Of a stretch of 64,000 nucleotides of DNA, positions 52,931-61,376 are shown piece by piece; position 1 is the stretch's first letter; every line of letters starts with the position of its first letter. The notes beneath the pieces are model-generated. The model saw nothing but the letters and a program-made list of their open reading frames with translations. It made no database searches and was not told the DNA's origin. A program made the position numbers and the translations under genes. This DNA is from JAMXLO01 sp037201625 (GTDB lineage: Bacteria; Pseudomonadota; Alphaproteobacteria; Acetobacterales; Acetobacteraceae). Location of the stretch: contig JBBCGR010000004.1 of the NCBI GenBank assembly GCA_037201625.1, positions 868,001 through 932,000 on the forward strand. The letters run 5' to 3'.

Positions 52931-53407
52931 ATGCGGTGGTGGATGGGCCTTGTTGCGACGGGAATCGGCCTGGTTGCGTCCGTCGCCGCTGCGCAGCCTC
53001 CGCCGCCCGGCGCCGATCCGGCGACCGGTGCACGTCCCGGCAACGAGATCGGCACCGGTTCGTCCTGGCCGCTGTCGGACAAGGCCTCCAACATCGGACC
53101 AAGCGACACGACCTCCACCATTGCGCCCAACCTGCCCTCGCCGCCGATCGGCGAGAATGCGCCGGTGCGCGCCTATCTCTCCGCCGCGCGCATGGCGTTG
53201 CTGCAGGGGCGCACCGGCGAGGCGCAGCAATCGCTCGAGATGGCGATGACGCGGGCGCTGGATCGCTCCGTGCCGCTGTTCCAGACCAACGTCGCGATCA
53301 AGGACCCGCTGGTGGACCATATCCAGCGCGCGCTGCAGGCGCTGGGCGCCGGCAATCGTGGTCAGGCGGTGCAGATCGTCGAGGAGGCGCTGCCGCTGGC
53401 GCAGTAG
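52931..53407 (+). CDS. Exported hypothetical protein
   Basis: 158 residues, ATG 52931 after TGGAGTGG. Signal peptide MRWWMGLVATGIGLVASVAA with cleavage before AQPPPP. A Pro/Gly/Ser-rich disordered part (25-75) precedes a helical segment PVRAYLSAARMALLQGRTGE then AQQSLEMAMTRALDRSVPLF and IQRALQALGAGNRGQAVQIV, which looks like a tetratricopeptide-like helix pair. Function unknown. The last 17 bases of the gene are repeated 42 bp downstream. Confidence 0.78.
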   Translation: MRWWMGLVATGIGLVASVAAAQPPPPGADPATGARPGNEIGTGSSWPLSDKASNIGPSDTTSTIAPNLPSPPIGENAPVRAYLSAARMALLQGRTGEAQQSLEMAMTRALDRSVPLFQTNVAIKDPLVDHIQRALQALGAGNRGQAVQIVEEALPLAQ

Positions 53408-53458
53408 GTCTCGCCGCCGGCCGAGTGAGTGCTGCCGCTGGCGCAGTGGGCGCGCGCG

Positions 53459-54658
53459 TCACAGCGGCTTCATCGGCGGCAGCATCTCCGCCGGATCGAG
53501 GCCGAGTTCGTACAGCCCCATGTTCCACAGGCAAAAATCCGTCGGTGGCGGCTGGATCTCCGCGATGGCGCCGTCGCGGAACAACTGCTCCATCCGGGTG
53601 CCCTTGAAGATGCCGTGCGCGCCGCCGAGCGTCAGCGCGACGCGGGTGATGCGGCTGACCGCCTGGCCCACCGCATACTTGGCGCGATACAGCGCGGCGG
53701 TGGTCTCTGCGGTCGGTCCCTGCGTGTCGCTGAGCCAGGCGGACCGGTAGGTGATCAGCCGCGCCGCCTCCAGATCGGCACTGAGTTCGGCCACATGGCG
53801 GCGCACGTCGGGGTGGTACGCCAGCGGCTGCGCATAGCCCAGCGGCTGGCGCGCATGCGTGGATCGCCGCAGGTCGTCATAGGCGGCGATCGCGATGCCG
53901 AGATAGACCGCGGTGTAGGAACCCCAGAACCAGTTCAGGTAGTCGTGGCGGAACCGCCGCATATCGTCGGAGCGGAGCAGCAGGGCGCTGTCCGGGATGA
54001 CGCAATCCTCCAGGATCAGCGAATCGCTGCGCGTGGCGCGCATGCCCAGCGTGTCCCAGTTGGCGTTCACCCGCCGGCCCGCGGCCCCAGGGTGCACCAT
54101 CAGCAGCATGCCCGCGGCCGGCCCGGTGGCATCGTCGGGATAGGTCATCACCAGCACGCGGTCGGCGGCCTCCAGCATCGAGGCGAACATCTTCCGCCCG
54201 GTGATGCTGTAGCCGCCGTCCACCTTTCGCGCCCGTGCACTGAGCGGCCGCTCGCCGACCAGCGATGTCGTCACCGGCTCGGAGAAATTGCCGCCGACCA
54301 GCATGCGCTGCCGCACCACGAGGTCGGCGAGCATCGCCTTGGCCTCGCGGCTGACCTCCTCGCTCTGCAGAACCGGCATCACGACCGAGGCGTGCATGTT
54401 GAACGACAGCGCGGTGGAGGGGCAGCCCTGGCCCAGCGCCTCATAGGCGATTGTATGGTCGAGGAAGCTGGCGCCGGCGCCGCCCCATTCCGGCGCCACG
54501 GTCAGCGCCAGGAAACCCTCCGCGCGCAGCCGATCGTAATTCTCGACCGGATGCGATGCGTCGCGGTCGTGCTCGGCCGAGCGCGTGGCGAAGTCTGCGG
54601 CCATCTCCAGGCAGCGCTTGCGCAGGCGCTTCTGGTCGTCGGACAGCGCGAAATCCAT
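53459..54658 (-). CDS. Acyl-CoA dehydrogenase (2)
   Basis: 399 residues. Family marks: DFALSDDQKRLRKRCLEM start, VAPEWGGAGASFLDHTIAYE, FSEPVTTSLVGERPL, DTLGMRATRSDSLILEDCVI, LGGAHGIFKGTRMEQLFRDG. Its ATG overlaps the stop of the beta-propeller gene by one base (TGATG), so translation is coupled. Not closely similar to the other dehydrogenase of the window. Substrate unknown; near an enoyl-CoA hydratase on the other strand. Confidence 0.93.
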   Translation of the reverse strand: MDFALSDDQKRLRKRCLEMAADFATRSAEHDRDASHPVENYDRLRAEGFLALTVAPEWGGAGASFLDHTIAYEALGQGCPSTALSFNMHASVVMPVLQSEEVSREAKAMLADLVVRQRMLVGGNFSEPVTTSLVGERPLSARARKVDGGYSITGRKMFASMLEAADRVLVMTYPDDATGPAAGMLLMVHPGAAGRRVNANWDTLGMRATRSDSLILEDCVIPDSALLLRSDDMRRFRHDYLNWFWGSYTAVYLGIAIAAYDDLRRSTHARQPLGYAQPLAYHPDVRRHVAELSADLEAARLITYRSAWLSDTQGPTAETTAALYRAKYAVGQAVSRITRVALTLGGAHGIFKGTRMEQLFRDGAIAEIQPPPTDFCLWNMGLYELGLDPAEMLPPMKPL

Positions 54659-55707
54659 CAGCCGCGCGCCAGGGCGTAGATCTGCGTGCCGCCCGGCAGG
54701 GGTGGATGGCTGATCCAGTTCTCCCCGCCATCCCGGCTGCTGTAGACCTGCCCGCCATTGGTCGCGCACGACATCAGCATCGGCCGGTGTTCGTCGAATG
54801 CCAGCGAGAACATCGTGTGCGGCGGCGTCACGCCCATCGCCACGCGCGACCACGTGTCGCCGCCGTCACCGCTGTATAGCAAAGCGCCGGCGTCGCTCTG
54901 GAAGCCGGCGCCCGCGGCGACGAACAGCTTGCGCGGACTGCCCGGCACCTCGCGGATGCTGCGGCAATAGACCTGTCCCTTGGGGTTCATCGCGTCGAGC
55001 GGCACGTGCCGCCAATGGTCGCCGCCGTCGGTGCTGTGGAACATGCCGGCGCGACCGATGCCGATCACCGTGCCGGGCCGCCAGCGGCTGGCCAGCACGC
55101 CGTGCATGTCGACCGTGTCGTCGTCCAGGTACTGGCCGTGGCTCAGATTTTCCCAGTTGGCGCCACCATCGGTGGAGCGCAGCGTGCCGCCGACCTCGAT
55201 CGCAGCGTACAGCAGGTCCGGCTGGTTCACGCTGGCGTCCAGCATCAGCACGCGTTTCGCGGGATTGGCACCGGCCGCGGTGGTGATGTCGGGGAAACGC
55301 ACGCTGACCGGCAGACGGATCCAGTGTGCGCCCGCATCGTCGCTGCGGTAGATGCCGCAATTCTCGTAGCCGATGAGCATCACGTCCGGGTCGTATGGGT
55401 GGAACAGGATCGACCACACCGGCAGGCCGTGGTCGGCGATGGCAACCTTCTCCCAGTGCTCGCCGCGATCCTCGCTGCGATAGGGACCGGACTGCGTGCC
55501 GGCGTAGATGATCTCTGGATGCAGCGGGTGCACCGCGAGCGCGCGGATCGCCGGTGCCTCGGGCAGGCCGGCCGTGATCGGCTGCCATTCGGTTTCGCCG
55601 TCGGCGAGGCGGTAGAGGCCGGTATCGACCTTGCGCCCGCGGCCGGTTTCCCCGCCAAGTCCGGCATAGATGAAGGATCGCTGGTCGTTCGTCCCGTCGC
55701 TGGCCAT
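54658..55707 (-). CDS. BNR/sialidase-type beta-propeller protein
   Basis: 349 residues from ATG 55707, composed of repeated BNR/VPS10-like blades; Asp-box pieces are YRSEDRGEHWEKVA, YRSDDAGAHWIRLP, LRSTDGGANWENLS, FHSTDGGDHWRHVP, YSGDGGDTWSRVA and YSSRDGGENWISH, i.e. six blades. No signal peptide, so cytosolic, and no sialidase catalytic set is visible. Known relatives act in photosystem assembly or glycan binding; role here unknown. Coupled to the dehydrogenase that follows. Confidence 0.92.
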   Translation of the reverse strand: MASDGTNDQRSFIYAGLGGETGRGRKVDTGLYRLADGETEWQPITAGLPEAPAIRALAVHPLHPEIIYAGTQSGPYRSEDRGEHWEKVAIADHGLPVWSILFHPYDPDVMLIGYENCGIYRSDDAGAHWIRLPVSVRFPDITTAAGANPAKRVLMLDASVNQPDLLYAAIEVGGTLRSTDGGANWENLSHGQYLDDDTVDMHGVLASRWRPGTVIGIGRAGMFHSTDGGDHWRHVPLDAMNPKGQVYCRSIREVPGSPRKLFVAAGAGFQSDAGALLYSGDGGDTWSRVAMGVTPPHTMFSLAFDEHRPMLMSCATNGGQVYSSRDGGENWISHPPLPGGTQIYALARG

Positions 55708-55897
55708 GGGATCGCCCTCACGCTGATGGGAGAGCTTGGCAAGGGTTGCGGGGCTGCCGCAAGGCTGGATCACGCAGGATGCTGCGTTGCGGGATAATTG
55801 GGCGGGGTATCGGGGCGGATATCCGGGACCGTGCAAGCGTCGGGCATGCCTGCTAGCCTCGCAGTCCCGACCATCCGGCGCGCGAAGGAGTTTGCCC

Positions 55898-56695
55898 ATG
55901 TCCGTCGTCGAAACCGAGCGCCACGGCCAGGTGCTGATCGTGCGGATGAACCGTCCGGAGCGCCTCAATGCGCTGAACCACGAGATGCGCACCGAACTCG
56001 CGGAGGTGTGGACCGGGTTCCGCCGCAGCGACGAGTTGGAGGTCGCGATCTTCACCGGCACCGGCCGAGCCTTTTGCGCTGGCGAGGACATGAAGGAATC
56101 GCTGGCCGATGGCGCACCTGGCGGCCGGCGGCCCGCGATCGAGGACCCGTTCATGTCGGGCGCGTTGGAAAAGCCGGTGATCGCCGCGGTCAACGGCTTC
56201 GCCATGGGCGGCGGCTTCATGCTGGTGGAGCGCACCGATCTGCGCGTTGCGGTCCGCGGCGCGGTGTTCGAGGTGTCGGAGGCCAAGCGGTGGCTGCTCG
56301 GCGGCTACAACCACGGCCACGTCGCAAACCTGCCCTATCCGATCGCGATGGAGATGGCGCTGGGGTTCCGCTTCACGGCCGAGCGCTTCTACGACGTGGG
56401 CTTCCTCAACCGCCTGGTGGACGCGGACGACCTGATCCCCAGCGCGCTGACGATGGCCGAGCACCTGCTGACGCTGCCGCCGGCGTCACGGGTGAACACC
56501 GTCCACATGATGCGCCAGATGCGCCCCGAGCCATCGTATGCGCACCAGACGCTGGCGGCCGCCCTGCACGACCACGGGGCAAAGAGCGACCTGATGGAAT
56601 CGCGCGCGGCGTTCGCCGAGAAGCGGCCGCCGCGCTTCAAGGGCTGGAACGATCCGGAGGATCGCTTCCGCCTGCCCGCGCTCGCCAAGGACTGA
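55898..56695 (+). CDS. Enoyl-CoA hydratase/isomerase family protein
   Basis: 265 residues from ATG 55898 after GAAGGAG. Crotonase fold: VLIVRMNRPERLNALNHEMR, oxyanion-hole segments FTGTGRAFCAGEDMKES and VNGFAMGGGFMLVERTDLRV. The catalytic Glu pair of hydratases is only partly recognisable, so it may be an isomerase or hydrolase. Divergent from the propeller/dehydrogenase pair, 190 bp apart. Confidence 0.93.
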   Translation: MSVVETERHGQVLIVRMNRPERLNALNHEMRTELAEVWTGFRRSDELEVAIFTGTGRAFCAGEDMKESLADGAPGGRRPAIEDPFMSGALEKPVIAAVNGFAMGGGFMLVERTDLRVAVRGAVFEVSEAKRWLLGGYNHGHVANLPYPIAMEMALGFRFTAERFYDVGFLNRLVDADDLIPSALTMAEHLLTLPPASRVNTVHMMRQMRPEPSYAHQTLAAALHDHGAKSDLMESRAAFAEKRPPRFKGWNDPEDRFRLPALAKD

Positions 56696-56734
56696 CGGCC
56701 GCCGCGCCACGCGGCACGGCGGCCGGCCGGATGG

Positions 56735-57019
56735 TCAGCCGCTGACCTGGACATCCTCCCAGAAGCCGAAGCGGCCGCCGACCTGGGCCATCTTCGGCTG
56801 GGGGGCCTCATAGGACCAGGCATTGCGGGCGTGGCGCTCGCCGTCGATCACCACGTCGTAGAACTGCACGCCGTGCGGGCAGGCGCGGTCGGAGTCGGTC
56901 TTCGCGGCCTTCTCCAGCCATTCCAGGCGAACGGCGGAGGCAGGGAAGTAGTGGTAGCCGCCGGTCTCGACGATGTCGTCGCTGGCGGCGATCTGGTGGC
57001 CATTCAGGATTGCTTGCAT
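56735..57019 (-). CDS. DUF427 family protein
   Basis: 94 residues. DUF427 small all-beta protein: ILNGHQIAASDDIVETGGYHYFPASAVRLEWL (in two stretches) and the Y-x-V-x-I-D-G-E motif FYDVVIDGERHARNAWSYEAP ending in WEDVQVSG. Cytosolic, function unknown. Divergent from the AsmA-like gene, with a hairpin between. Confidence 0.92.
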   Translation of the reverse strand: MQAILNGHQIAASDDIVETGGYHYFPASAVRLEWLEKAAKTDSDRACPHGVQFYDVVIDGERHARNAWSYEAPQPKMAQVGGRFGFWEDVQVSG

Positions 57020-57119
57020 GGCGGAACCCTCCGGTGCGGCGCCTGCGGGCGCTGGTGCGCCTTAGCTGGTGACATCGATCCGTCGGCGCAACCCGAGCAG
57101 CGCAATCTGGGCAGGGCTA

Positions 57120-57153
57120 CCCGGGTCGCCCAACCCAGGCCGGGCGACCCGGG
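57120..57153. repeat. 12-bp inverted repeat between DUF427 and asmA-like gene
   Basis: CCCGGGTCGCCC (57120-57131), 10-base loop, GGGCGACCCGGG (57142-57153): perfect. Further on, CTGCAATGG occurs three times (57216, 57231, 57255) just before the AsmA-like start. No T tract; possible operator or repeat element. Confidence 0.6.
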
Positions 57154-57270
57154 CCGCGCTGTGTGACCGGCCGGCCGGGAAACCGGTGTCGGGAGGCAGC
57201 GTTCTCGATGCCTGCCTGCAATGGGCTGGGCTGCAATGGCCTGGCCGGATCTGGCTGCAATGGGTGACCT

Positions 57271-59232
57271 ATGGCGCATCGGCGTGCCCTGATCTGGCTC
57301 GTTTCACTTGGTGCTCCCGTCCTGGCGATCGTCGTCGTCGCACTCGTGTGGGGATGGGACCTGCTGATCCCGCTGGTGGAGCGGAGCGCCAGCGCCGCGC
57401 TCGGCCGCCCGGTGACCATCGCCCATCTGCACATCTCCCCCGGTCGCATCGTACGGATCACGGCGGAGGACGTGGTGGTCGGCAACCCGCCCGACTGGGA
57501 GGGCGAACCTTTGGCCCGCGTGCCGCGGCTGACCGTGGATGCGGATGCCTGGGCCTATATTCGCAACCGGGACCTCGTGGTGCCGCTGGTGGTCGTCGAG
57601 CGGCCGGTGGTGCTGGCCACCCAGACCGCCAACGGGGGCACCAACTACCAGCTTCAGCTTGCGAGCAGCACGGGGCCTGGAGCGCAAATCGGCGAGGTGC
57701 GGATCGAGGAGGGCCGCGCGCAGGTGAGGCTGGCCAAGCTGCAGGCGGATTTCCAGTTGCAGATCGCCACGGGCTCCACCGGCGACGCCGGGTCCCAACT
57801 CATCGTCGACGCCCGGGGCACCTACGCCGCGCAGCCGATCGCCGGGCGGCTGGTTGGCGGCGCTCTGCTGTCGCTGCGTGACGCGGACCACCCCTGGCCG
57901 GTCGACCTGCGGCTGCGCAACGGCCCCACCAGCGTGACGCTGAACGGCACCCTGATGAACCCGCTCACGCTGGCGGGGGCGTCGCTGAAGCTGCAACTCG
58001 CCGGCCCGGACATGTCGCTGCTGGAAAAGCTGGTCGGCCTGCCGATCCCGCGGACGCCCAACTATGAGGTCACCGGACAGCTCGAATTTGCCGACGGCCG
58101 CATCCGCTTCCGCGACTTCAGCGGGCGGATGGGCAACAGCGACCTGGCGGGCACGATCGACGTCGACCCCGCCAAGGATCCGCCGCAGATGACGGCGAAG
58201 CTCCGGTCGCGCTCGGTGGACCTTGCCGATCTCGGCGGGTTCATCGGCTCCACGCCGGGCCGCGTGGGTACCGCCGGCCAGTCGCCGGCCGAACGGGCCG
58301 AGGTGGCCAAGGCGGAGGCGAGTCCCCGCTTCCTGCCGGACGCGGCGATCAGTGTGCCGAAGCTGCACTGGGCCGACATCCATCTCGAGTATGTCGGCCA
58401 GCACATCCTGGGGCGGGCCATGCCGCTGGATCAGCTTTCCGTCGTGCTCGACGTGGTCAATGGCCAGGTCACCGTGCATCCGATCAGCTTCGCGGTCGGC
58501 AGCGGGCGCATCCGCGGCAACATCGCGTTGACGCCCGATCAGAACGCGGTCCACGCCAAGGCCGATGTCGAATTCCAGAGGATCGACGTGGCGCGCCTGA
58601 TGGCCGCAACCCAGGTGTTCAATGGCGCCGGCACGATCAGCGGCACCGCGGACATCGACGGCGTCGGCGCGTCGCTCGGCCAGATCCTCGGCAACGGCAG
58701 CGGCGGCCTCCGGGTCGGCATGATGGGCGGCGATCTCAGCGCGCTGCTGGTGAACCTGTCGGGACTGCAATTCGGCAAGGCCATCCTGTCGGCGCTTGGT
58801 CTGCCGACCCGCACGCCGGTGGAATGCTTCATCGGCGACCTGGGACTGCGCAACGGCACCGCAACGATTCAGGCGCTGGTGCTGGACACCGGCGAGGCAG
58901 TGGTCGAGGGCCGCGGCAGCGTGAACCTGAAGGACGAGTCGGTTCACCTCCAGGTGCGCGCCGAGGCGAAGCATTTCACCATCGGCTCGCTGCCGGCGCC
59001 GATCAACGTCGACGGCACGCTGAAGAATCCCTCGATCATGCCGGGAGCGGAACTGCTCGCGCGCGGCGGGGCGGCGGCGGGTCTCGGCATCGCCTTTCCG
59101 CCGCTGGCACTGCTGCCCACCATCCAGTTCGGCACCGGTGACGACAATCGCTGCGAATACCTGATGGGCCGGGCCAAGCAGCGGGCGGGCGGCGAGCGGT
59201 TGCCTGGCGGTCGCCGGTCCACGCAGCGTTAG
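57271..59232 (+). CDS. AsmA-family inner-membrane anchored protein
   Basis: 653 residues. One N-terminal membrane helix (LIWLVSLGAPVLAIVVVALVWGWDLL, about 6-31), then a long periplasmic beta-rich domain typical of AsmA/TamB-related lipid transfer proteins: RPVTIAHLHISPGRIVRI, NGGTNYQLQLAS, RDFSGRMGNSDLAGTIDVDP, AGTISGTADIDGVG and a C-terminal VDGTLKNPSIMPGAELLARGG. Likely involved in phospholipid or outer-membrane homeostasis. Confidence 0.92.
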   Translation: MAHRRALIWLVSLGAPVLAIVVVALVWGWDLLIPLVERSASAALGRPVTIAHLHISPGRIVRITAEDVVVGNPPDWEGEPLARVPRLTVDADAWAYIRNRDLVVPLVVVERPVVLATQTANGGTNYQLQLASSTGPGAQIGEVRIEEGRAQVRLAKLQADFQLQIATGSTGDAGSQLIVDARGTYAAQPIAGRLVGGALLSLRDADHPWPVDLRLRNGPTSVTLNGTLMNPLTLAGASLKLQLAGPDMSLLEKLVGLPIPRTPNYEVTGQLEFADGRIRFRDFSGRMGNSDLAGTIDVDPAKDPPQMTAKLRSRSVDLADLGGFIGSTPGRVGTAGQSPAERAEVAKAEASPRFLPDAAISVPKLHWADIHLEYVGQHILGRAMPLDQLSVVLDVVNGQVTVHPISFAVGSGRIRGNIALTPDQNAVHAKADVEFQRIDVARLMAATQVFNGAGTISGTADIDGVGASLGQILGNGSGGLRVGMMGGDLSALLVNLSGLQFGKAILSALGLPTRTPVECFIGDLGLRNGTATIQALVLDTGEAVVEGRGSVNLKDESVHLQVRAEAKHFTIGSLPAPINVDGTLKNPSIMPGAELLARGGAAAGLGIAFPPLALLPTIQFGTGDDNRCEYLMGRAKQRAGGERLPGGRRSTQR

Positions 59233-59395
59233 GATGGGATGGTTGCGCGCTGGCGCACCCATCACCCTCCCTTGCCGTGGTTTCATCGCGTGATTCGGAC
59301 CTTCAGTGAGTCTGCCTCGGTCTAGCGCGCCAGCGGCCGTTGGAGCCGGCCCGTGCCGGTGCGATGATCGCGGCCGCAGCATGGAGCGACAGGTT

Positions 59396-61024
59396 ATGAC
59401 GGCCGCAGCCGAGACGCCGGACGACGCCAACCCCGACTACGACGCCATCATCGTCGGAGCGGGCATGTCCGGCCTGTACCAACTCATCCGCCTTCGCGAA
59501 CTCGGATTGCGCGTGCTGGTGCTGGAGGCCGGCACGGGCGTCGGCGGAACCTGGTACTGGAACCGCTATCCGGGAGCGCGCTTCGACTCGGAAAGCTATT
59601 CCTACAGCTACTCGTTCTCGCCGGACCTGCTGGCGGAATGGGACTGGTCCGAGCATTTTGCCGGCCAGCCCGAGACGCTGCGATACCTGAACCACGTGGC
59701 CGACCGGTTCGACCTGCGTCGCGACATCCGGTTCCGCAGCCGGGTCGCGGCGGCACACTGGCGGGAGGCCGAGCGCCGCTGGGAAATCGCGCTGGAGGCC
59801 GGCAGCCGGTTGTCGACGCGGTTCCTGATCACCGCCATCGGACCGCTCTCCGCGCCGACCATGCCGCGCATCGAGGGCATCGACTCTTTCCAGGGCCAGT
59901 CGTTCCACACCGCCCGCTGGCCGCATGACCCGGTGAGCTTCGAGGGCAAGCGCGTGGCGGTGATTGGCACTGGTGCGACCGGGGTGCAGACGATCCAGGA
60001 AGTCGTCAAGACGGCCGGGCACCTGACCGTGTTCCAGCGGACGCCCAACTGGTGTGCGCCGCTGCACAACGGCAGGATCGATGCGGACGAGATGGCGCAG
60101 ATCCGCGCCGGCTATCCGGAGATGTTCAGGCGCTGCCAGGAGACGTTCGCCTGCTTCCTGCACACCCCGGATCCGCGGCGCACCTTCGACGTGACGCCGG
60201 AGGAGCGCGAGGCATTCTTCGAGAGCCTGTATGCCTCGCGCGGCTTCGGCATCTGGCAGGGGAATTTCCGCGACATCCTGACCGATCGGACGGCCAATGC
60301 CGCGATCTCCGACTTCGTGGCGCGCAAGATCCGCCAGCGCGTGAAAGACCCGGCGGTGGCCGAGAAGCTGATCCCCACCGACCATGGGTTCGGCACGCGC
60401 CGCGTACCGCTGGAGACGCGCTACTACGAGGTCTACAACCAGCCCAACGTCGCTCTGGTGGACATCAAGGCGACACCGATCGAGCGTGTCACGCCGACCG
60501 GCATCAGGACCAGTGATGCCGACTATCCGTTCGACATCATCATCTACGCGACCGGGTTCGATGCGATCACCGGCAGCTTCGACCGTATCGACATCCGTGG
60601 TGTCGATGGCCTGGCGCTGAAGGCGAAGTGGGCGGCCGGGCCGCAGACATTCCTTGGCGTCCTGGTCGAGAGCTTTCCCAATATGATGATGCTGATGGGG
60701 CCGCATACGGCGCTCGGCAACATCCCCCGCAGCATCGAGTACAACGTCGACTGGGTGACCCGCCTGATGCGCCATGCGCGCGACCGCGGGCTGACCAGGG
60801 TGGAGGCGACCGCAGCGGGCGTGACCTCCTGGACCGACCATGTGAAGTCGCTGGGCGTCGGCCTGCTGTCCAACGAGGTGAACTCGTGGATGACCGGGAT
60901 CAACAGCAACGTCGAGGGCAAGCAGACGCGCATCATTGCCCGCTACAGCGGCAGTGCCCCCGCCTATCGCGCGCGCTGCGACGAGGTGGCGGACGGCCGG
61001 TACCAGGAGCTTGCACTCGGGTAG
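59396..61024 (+). CDS. Flavin-containing (Baeyer-Villiger-type) monooxygenase
   Basis: 542 residues from ATG 59396 (GGAG 10 bases upstream; ATG 59381 and 59306 are in frame). FAD site IIVGAGMSGLYQLIRLRELG, NADPH site VAVIGTGATGVQTIQEV, and between them the BVMO fingerprint F-x-G-x3-H-x3-W as FQGQSFHTARWP. Also GVGGTWYWNRYPGARFDSES, characteristic of BVMOs. Inserts an oxygen next to a ketone; substrate unknown. Alone between AsmA-like and nuclease genes. Confidence 0.94.
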   Translation: MTAAAETPDDANPDYDAIIVGAGMSGLYQLIRLRELGLRVLVLEAGTGVGGTWYWNRYPGARFDSESYSYSYSFSPDLLAEWDWSEHFAGQPETLRYLNHVADRFDLRRDIRFRSRVAAAHWREAERRWEIALEAGSRLSTRFLITAIGPLSAPTMPRIEGIDSFQGQSFHTARWPHDPVSFEGKRVAVIGTGATGVQTIQEVVKTAGHLTVFQRTPNWCAPLHNGRIDADEMAQIRAGYPEMFRRCQETFACFLHTPDPRRTFDVTPEEREAFFESLYASRGFGIWQGNFRDILTDRTANAAISDFVARKIRQRVKDPAVAEKLIPTDHGFGTRRVPLETRYYEVYNQPNVALVDIKATPIERVTPTGIRTSDADYPFDIIIYATGFDAITGSFDRIDIRGVDGLALKAKWAAGPQTFLGVLVESFPNMMMLMGPHTALGNIPRSIEYNVDWVTRLMRHARDRGLTRVEATAAGVTSWTDHVKSLGVGLLSNEVNSWMTGINSNVEGKQTRIIARYSGSAPAYRARCDEVADGRYQELALG

Positions 61025-61130
61025 CTGACCTGGGCGGCTCGCCCGGCGAGGGCCGACGGCGCGGAGGCGGGGGCGGGTCGGACGCGCCCGGTCAGAGCGG
61101 GGTGAAGCGGGCGTAACCGTCCGCGTCGGT
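61025..61130. other. Start of the 352-bp gap before the nuclease gene
   Basis: Gap 61025-61376 contains no gene. After the Pho-box-like repeat (61131-61148) come a short inverted repeat GGACAG...CTGTCT (61161-61180) and a TTTTTGGGGGGGG tract immediately before the nuclease start region. This first part is G+C-rich without evident signals. Confidence 0.4.
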
Positions 61131-61148
61131 CTGTAACCGGTCTGTTAC
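61131..61148 (+). promoter_or_regulatory. Pho-box-like direct repeat
   Basis: CTGTAAC-CGGT-CTGTTAC: two 7-bp units spaced by 4 bp (11-bp period), as in PhoB boxes (CTGTCAT-N4-CTGTCAT), on the strand of the downstream nuclease, 228 bp before its ATG. The same bases can also be read as an inverted repeat TGTAAC-N6-GTTACA (61132-61149), i.e. a dimeric repressor site. Confidence 0.5.
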
Positions 61149-61376
61149 AAAACGGACGGGACAGGTTCTTCGTTCTGTCTCCGAAGTGCGATTAATGCCC
61201 TCGGGCAGGTCGCGCAAAATCTCATCCCATCGATTGTCTGCGGCTGCACGCAAAGACCGCCGAGCCCAACACGGAGGGCGGGACAGGCGCCCATCGCCTG
61301 GCCGCTGCCCTGCCGACGTGGTCGCCCGCGCTTGCCGCCATCGCACAACTGAGACCACTTTTTGGGGGGGGTGACC

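Noticed and set aside
57304..59430. 708-codon open frame on the minus strand
   Set aside because: Antisense to the AsmA-like gene; G+C-rich third positions keep the opposite frame open. Composition (His/Arg/Ala/Asp rich) is that of a shadow.
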